NCBI GenBank assembly: GCA_000697475.1
Contig: JNEU01000874.1
Coordinates: 46,188 to 110,187, forward strand
DNA from: Lichtheimia corymbifera B2541
Lineage: Eukaryota > Mucoromycota > Mucoromycetes > Mucorales > Lichtheimiaceae
Direction of reading: 5' to 3'
Length of the DNA: 64,000 nt
Shown: piece by piece, positions 58,216 to 64,000 of the stretch
Layout: each line of letters begins with the position of its first letter
Numbering within the stretch: position 1 is the first letter of the stretch
Translations under genes and position numbers: made by a program
The notes under the pieces: model-generated
The model's database searches: none
What the model was told of the DNA's origin: nothing
What the model saw: only the letters and a program-made list of their open reading frames with translations

Positions 58216-61200
58216 ATGCGTTTCTCTTTCTCTTTCTTTCCGCTTTTTTATATGGATTCGCATCTTTTGCTATGGAAACTATCACCGTCACCACCACCAC
58301 CGCCATCCTCTTTTGATACGGCTACCAGCAATAACGAGAGCAACGCGATCGATTCTTTCGATACGCTACTACCAACCTTGGTTTTACCGGCAATACTTGT
58401 ATTGAGCATCATTTACTTGCTATATCATCGACATCGCAGACAAGCAACCAACCCGCTTGACTTGAAACAGGACGTGCTACAACAAGACGCGATATTACCT
58501 GACGACAACAACAACGACGACGATGAATCCTTGTGCCACCAACAACACCAACAACAAGAGTTCAGCAGTAGTAGTAATAATAGCCGATATTGCAAGCATC
58601 TCCAGTTAGTCTTAAGCTGTATTGTGGCTACCGGATGGTTGTGCTGCATGATGATGGTGGATGTTTATGCCGCTGTCTATTTTGTCATATGGGTAACTGT
58701 TGTTATGTGCATGTGGTGTACATTTGTGTGTGTGTGTGTGTGAAAGTGAGCGTGGCATAAGCTAAAAACTCAGTCTTTACCTTGTTTAGGTGGTGCTTGT
58801 CATGATCACATTGGTCTCTCCTTTGTACCAGCTTTATCCCGCACGACATTACATTTACGTCTTTACATTCTATTATGGCGTATTGATGGTGGATGCAGCG
58901 TATCGTTTATATGCAGCATTTCAAAGCGAGTTATGGATGATGGCACCCGTGCTTTTACGATGGTGGATCATTTATGGCGGTGTTTGCACGGTTTTGTTCA
59001 TACTCACTGGCACTGTACCACAACCGCTCCATCCCAAGAACCTTGTTCCCGAGACAGGTACTGTTACGATCAAGGAAGAAGGATATATTCTCCGTAATGT
59101 ATGATCACGAGGGGGGTTGGGTGGGTGTGGATAGGAAGGAGTTTAGTTTTCAAGGGGGAAAAGCTTATTGTAGAGAAAAATATAGGATCGACGATTAAGT
59201 CCAGAGGCAACAGCAAGCATATTTTCATGGGCATTGTTCCAATGGGTAAAGGAGTATCTATATCCCTAGTTTGGACCCATTAAAGCTAAAACAATGCTTA
59301 TAGATTAATCCCTTGGTGATGCTCGGTTATTCGAGACCATTGGAAACGCACGACTTGTATGCACTTTCGTTTCAACATTTGGCAAGGTTTGCCCACATGG
59401 ATTTTCTTTGTTCAGCGTATGGCAGCACTGGCAGCACCCGAAAGATCTTGTATCGATTGTACCACGCGAATCGTCGTACCATTTGGACGCAATTTGCATG
59501 TTCCACCTTGGCGGTTGTGTTTGCTTATGCTCAACCTTATTACCAGCAACGCTTTTTGGAGTACTTTGAACAACGTCAGCATATGAATGTGGAAACAGCT
59601 TATGGGTATGCCTTCGCCATGTTTGCAGCGGCCATGATCCGCTTATTGTTTATGGGGATCCAATTATGGGCAGGCCGACGTTGGAATGTGCGCACATTGT
59701 GTATGCTTGATTCTGAAATTTATGCAAAGACGCTACGTCGTAAAGAGTCGCACCACACGAGCACAGGCAAAATCACCAATTTAATGAGCGTGGATGCTGA
59801 CAGAATCGCTGACATTCCAGCCTCTACATTTGTAAGTGCCCATGGTATATGTGTTTTCAACATGCTAATCTACCCCATGCACGACATAGATGTTCTATAA
59901 CGCACCGCTAGAGCTTGCCATTGCCATCTTTTACTTGTACAACCTTTTGGGTGTAGCATCCGTGATTGGCCTTGGGATGTTTTTGATCCTTTCACCGGTT
60001 TCATGGTTCTTGATCCGCCAATTAAGAATAGCGTACGATAACCTGTCATCCGCTGAAGATCGCCGCAATCAATTACTCAATGAGCTATTCCAAGGAATTC
60101 GAATGATCAAGTACGCTGCATGGGAATCGACATGGCAATCCAAAATCATGGGCGCACGTGATGTTGAGCTTGGACATTTGAAGCACACCTTTGTGATGGA
60201 TGTAGCTATGAGCATTGGTTACCTCATGGCCCCGGTATTGGTATCGGCATGTGCCTTTATTTGGTATGTCAAGGTCGATAACCATGAACTCTCAGCCAGG
60301 TATTATGGACACACTTTTTTCCTCACGCTCACATTCATTCACCCACTCACATGAGGCAACCTTTAATAGTGTTGTATTTGTCAGCATTACTCTATTTGAC
60401 ATGCTACGCAATCCAATCATGCTCATCCCTGACGCTATCAGTGTTTTTACCGAAGCCTATGTCAGCCTGAAACGGATATCAGAATATCTCGATCATCCTG
60501 AAGTGGACAATGACCCGCATCAAGAACAAAAGAATAATACCAATCTCGGATTTGAATCATCCTCTGTGTTTACATGGCCACGGGATCATGGTATTAATAA
60601 TGACAATGGCACAAAAAAGGAACACGATAGCAACAACAATGAAAGGAAACCGCTTCTTGACACTCCTTTGTCATCCTCCTATGGTGCAGCAGCAGCAGCG
60701 TCACTGCCATTGTTCCAACTGCGTATCCCCCATGGCTTTGACTTTCCCAAAAACAAGCTTAGTCTGGTGATTGGACCCACAGGGAGTGGTAAATCCAGCT
60801 TGCTACATGCGGTCTTGGGAGAAATGGATACAATTTCGGGTGGCTCTCACCATCCAGCCATGGTGTCTTATGTTGCCCAGCATCCATTCTTGCAGCAAAC
60901 GTCGATTCGCGACAATATTTTATTTGGGATGCCCTATCACAAGGGTCGCTACCATCAAGTGTTACACCAATGTGCTCTCGTCAAGGATCTCGCTATTCTT
61001 CCTGATGGAGATATGACTGAAATTGGAGAAAAAGGAATCTCACTTTCAGGTGGTCAAAAGCAACGGTACGTGTGCTGGCATAGTATGCATAAGGAGACAT
61101 GATCTCTTTTTTTTTGACCTTGAAATTAACACACAACAGGGTATCGCTTGCACGTGCAGTCTACTCCATGGCACAGACGGTCCTTTTGGATGATTGCCTT

Positions 61201-63434
61201 AGTGCAGTGGATACACATACAGCACAACACATTTTTCAGTCATGTCTTTTGGGTAACTTGCTCAAGGATCGCACGGTGGTCATGGTCACGCATCATGTAC
61301 AACTTTGTTTGCCAGCCGCCAAATTCCTCGTCAAGATGGATCCAGAAGGTCGTGTTGCAGCATTTGGTGATACAGACACCCTTTTAAAAGATGGCACGCT
61401 TGTTGATGTGATAGGAAGCAGTCGTTGCCATGTCGATAATGATGCCAAGGCAACAGGGGAAAAGGATCAACAACAGCGTGATAATGTCAATAATGCTGCT
61501 GCTGCTGTAGCTCAGGATAAGCAAGGTGATCGGTTTATTTCAGAAGAACGAGCGGCTCGTGGACATGTCAAACTCAAAGTTCATGCAACCTACCTAAAAG
61601 CGTGTGGTGGATGGCCATTTTGGATATTGCTTTGTTTGTTCTTTGTTGGATCACGGGTACTGGTCTTTGTGGAAACTTGGTAAGTCGTAATGACAAAATC
61701 ACCATTTTGGAGACTCGCTCTTATGCGTATCAAAACACTAGGTGGTTACGAACATGGGCAGCAGCCTATTCCATAGACAGCCTTTGGACGACATCAAATG
61801 ATGATGTTCCAGTGGATTATTACATCATGGTGTATGTGCTCCTTTGTGTCGCCTTTGTTGCTTGTGATACTGTACGCAACGTGCTTTTATACTATGGATC
61901 GTTACGGGGCGCTCGTAGGCTCTTTGACCAGCTTCTTGATCGTGTTATCCATGCACCTATGCGTTTCTTTGACACCACTCCCATTGGACGTCTTCTTAAT
62001 CGCTTCGGAGCAGACATGGTGGTGATCGATATGCAGATGGCTCGCACAGCAAGCATGATGGTAGAATGTATTACGGGAATGGTAGCATCTTCTATCATCA
62101 TCAGCGCTATCACTCCACAATTTATTTTAGTTGCCTTGATTACAGGTAAGTTATTACACGCAAAAAGGGATGAAAAGCTAAATTATTATATATCAGCTGT
62201 TGTGTATGCTGTTGTGGGCATTCTTTATTTGCACTCTTCAAGAGAGCTCAAACGCCTCAATTCCATTAGTCGATCACCCATTTATTCTCATTTTACGGAG
62301 ACGCTTACCGGTGCTGTAACAATTCGAGCATTTGCACAATCACGACGCTTTCTTGTCAACATGTACAACAAGCTGGATGAGTTTGCATCCCCGTTTTATA
62401 CCCTTTGGATGGTGAATCGATGGCTTTTGGTGCGTATGGATACAGCGGGTGCATGCATGACATTGGGTGCTGCTATCCTCTTACTCAAGAACCAAGATAC
62501 CATTGATGCTGGCATGGCTGGCATTTCATTGATATATGCGCGAAGCTTTTTGAGTCACGTGTATTGGATGATCCGGCAATATACTCAAGTTGAAATGAAT
62601 CTAAATGCTGTCGAGCGGGTACAAGAGTATTTGGAATTGGAGCAAGAACCTCAAGGTCAATCCCTTCCCCCAAAGCAGTGGCCCAACAAGGCAACGTTGA
62701 AGATACGCCATCTGGATGTACGATATGCACCTCATTTGGATCCTGTATTGTGCAATGTATCGCTTGATATCCATCATAAGGAGAAAATTGGGGTTGTGGG
62801 AAGAACAGGATCTGGCAAAACCACCCTTGGACTTTCCCTGTTTCGATTTCTTGAAGCATGCACTGGAAGTATTGTCTTGGATGGGATCGATATTGCACAC
62901 GTGGACATATATCAGCTTCGATCACGGCTCACCATGATACCCCAAGATGCTGCTCTTTTCTCAGGCACCGTACGCAGTAACCTTGATCCATGCAATGAAC
63001 ATACCGACACGATCCTATGGCGTGCGTTGAGTCGAGTACATATGACATCTACGATTAAAAGCCTTGAAGAACCAGTGACGGATGGTGGTGCCAATTGGTC
63101 TCAAGGTCAAAGACAACTTTTATGTATGGCACGTGCTCTCTTGAAAAAGAGCCCATTGATTGTCATGGATGAGGCGACTGCCAGTATTGACTTTGACATG
63201 GATGCCAAGATACAACAAACGATCCATACCGAGTTTGCTGACTCGACTTTGATATGCATTGCCCATCGTTTGCATACCATTATCGATTATGATCGCGTGC
63301 TCGTGCTGGATCAGGGCCGCGTTGCGGAATTTGATACACCTCGTCAATTACTCTCCAAACCAAATAGTCTATTTAGAGCCATGTGTGAACAATCAGGGGA
63401 TCTCGATACACTTGTAAAAAGAGCCATACAATAA
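58216..63434 (+). CDS. ABCC-type (MRP-like) ABC transporter
   Basis: Full-length ATP-driven exporter, probably for glutathione or organic-anion conjugates, on the vacuole or plasma membrane. Order seen: an N-terminal hydrophobic TMD0-like part with several helices (VVLVMITLVSPLYQLY, YIYVFTFYYGVLMVDAAYRL), TMD1, NBD1, TMD2, NBD2. NBD1 has Walker A GPTGSGKSS, signature LSGGQKQR and Walker B VLLDDCLSAVD, where Asp replaces the catalytic Glu, as is usual in ABCC proteins. NBD2 has Walker A GRTGSGKTT, a variant signature SQGQRQLLCMARALL, Walker B LIVMDEATASID with Glu, and H-loop IAHRLHTI. At least seven introns; one follows LSGGQKQR directly (about 61066-61140). An Asn/Asp/Ser-rich linker precedes NBD1 (DNGTKKEHDSNNNERKPLLD). 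Start is the first ATG, MRFSFSFFPLFYMDS. The C-terminus ends LDTLVKRAIQ. Confidence 0.94.
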
Positions 63435-63594
63435 GAAGCATTGTGTACATAGAATATATCTAAGCGTTTGAACAAAACAATACACGATCTGTATTTGATT
63501 TTTAAAAAACAGCGGCAAAAGGGGAGGGGAAAAGCATGGAATGGGTGTGTAGTGTGTGCGTGTGTGTATGTTGGACGAGGTGATATGATTATAT
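63435..63594. other. Convergent 3' flanks, ABCC and ATP2
   Basis: 160 bp between two stop codons in tail-to-tail orientation. It contains a (GT)n tract at about 63544-63571 and AT-rich sequence that must supply both polyadenylation signals. Confidence 0.6.

Positions 63595-64000
<406 letters not shown>

Overview
The window is nuclear DNA of a filamentous fungus, most likely an early-diverging one (Mucoromycota, Mucorales-like). Evidence: many short introns (about 50-100 nt, GT...AG) in nearly every gene, homopolymeric Gln/Ser/Thr tracts, and a gene set typical of basal fungi: a five-TOG XMAP215-type microtubule polymerase, a grainyhead/CP2 factor, a FGFR1OP2/SIKE-like coiled-coil protein and GCP4. 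Taxonomy is inferred from this mix, not from a marker gene. No bacterial operon, CRISPR array, rRNA or convincing tRNA was seen. Exon joints were read by eye: coordinates span first to last coding base including introns.

Layout. 1-7.2 kb: 3' end of a coiled-coil protein, RPS28 (minus), a mucin-like single-pass membrane protein, and a small N-terminally anchored coiled-coil protein (minus). 7.2-13 kb: UDP-glucose 4-epimerase, the SIKE-like protein, a short RanBPM-type SPRY protein, and a tail-anchored heme oxygenase with duplicated Cys-Pro modules (minus). 13.4-17.7 kb: GCP4 and an ANTH/AP180 clathrin adaptor, both minus. 17.9-22.5 kb: complex I 30-kDa subunit, a small membrane protein, an alpha-arrestin and a perfect 77-bp tandem duplication. 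24.6-27.3 kb: a GPI-type secreted protein divergent from the PKA catalytic subunit. 27.3-31.3 kb is gene-poor and holds a CpG-rich degenerate ACGT repeat block with a perfect 61-bp direct repeat. 31.3-37 kb: zinc-knuckle-like protein, GH16 glycosidase, a spliced 40-residue Cys-rich protein and mitochondrial GatB. 38-44.4 kb (all minus): C2H2 factor, a partial coiled-coil gene, a two-finger GATA factor, a CsbD-like protein and a GRIP golgin. 44.3-47.3 kb: no supported gene. 47.3-63.4 kb: XMAP215/Dis1 homologue, grainyhead/CP2 factor, ABCC transporter. 63.6-64 kb: 3' end of mitochondrial ATP synthase beta (minus).

Genes are independent eukaryotic transcription units. Loose functional themes are microtubule nucleation/growth (GCP4, XMAP215), membrane traffic (ANTH adaptor, arrestin, golgin), mitochondrial energy and translation (NDUFS3, ATP2, GatB), and signalling/transcription (PKA, C2H2, GATA, CP2). 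The most unusual items are the ACGT repeat block, the heme oxygenase N-terminus with its 17-nt microexon, the animal-like five-TOG architecture and the tiny spliced Cys-rich protein.
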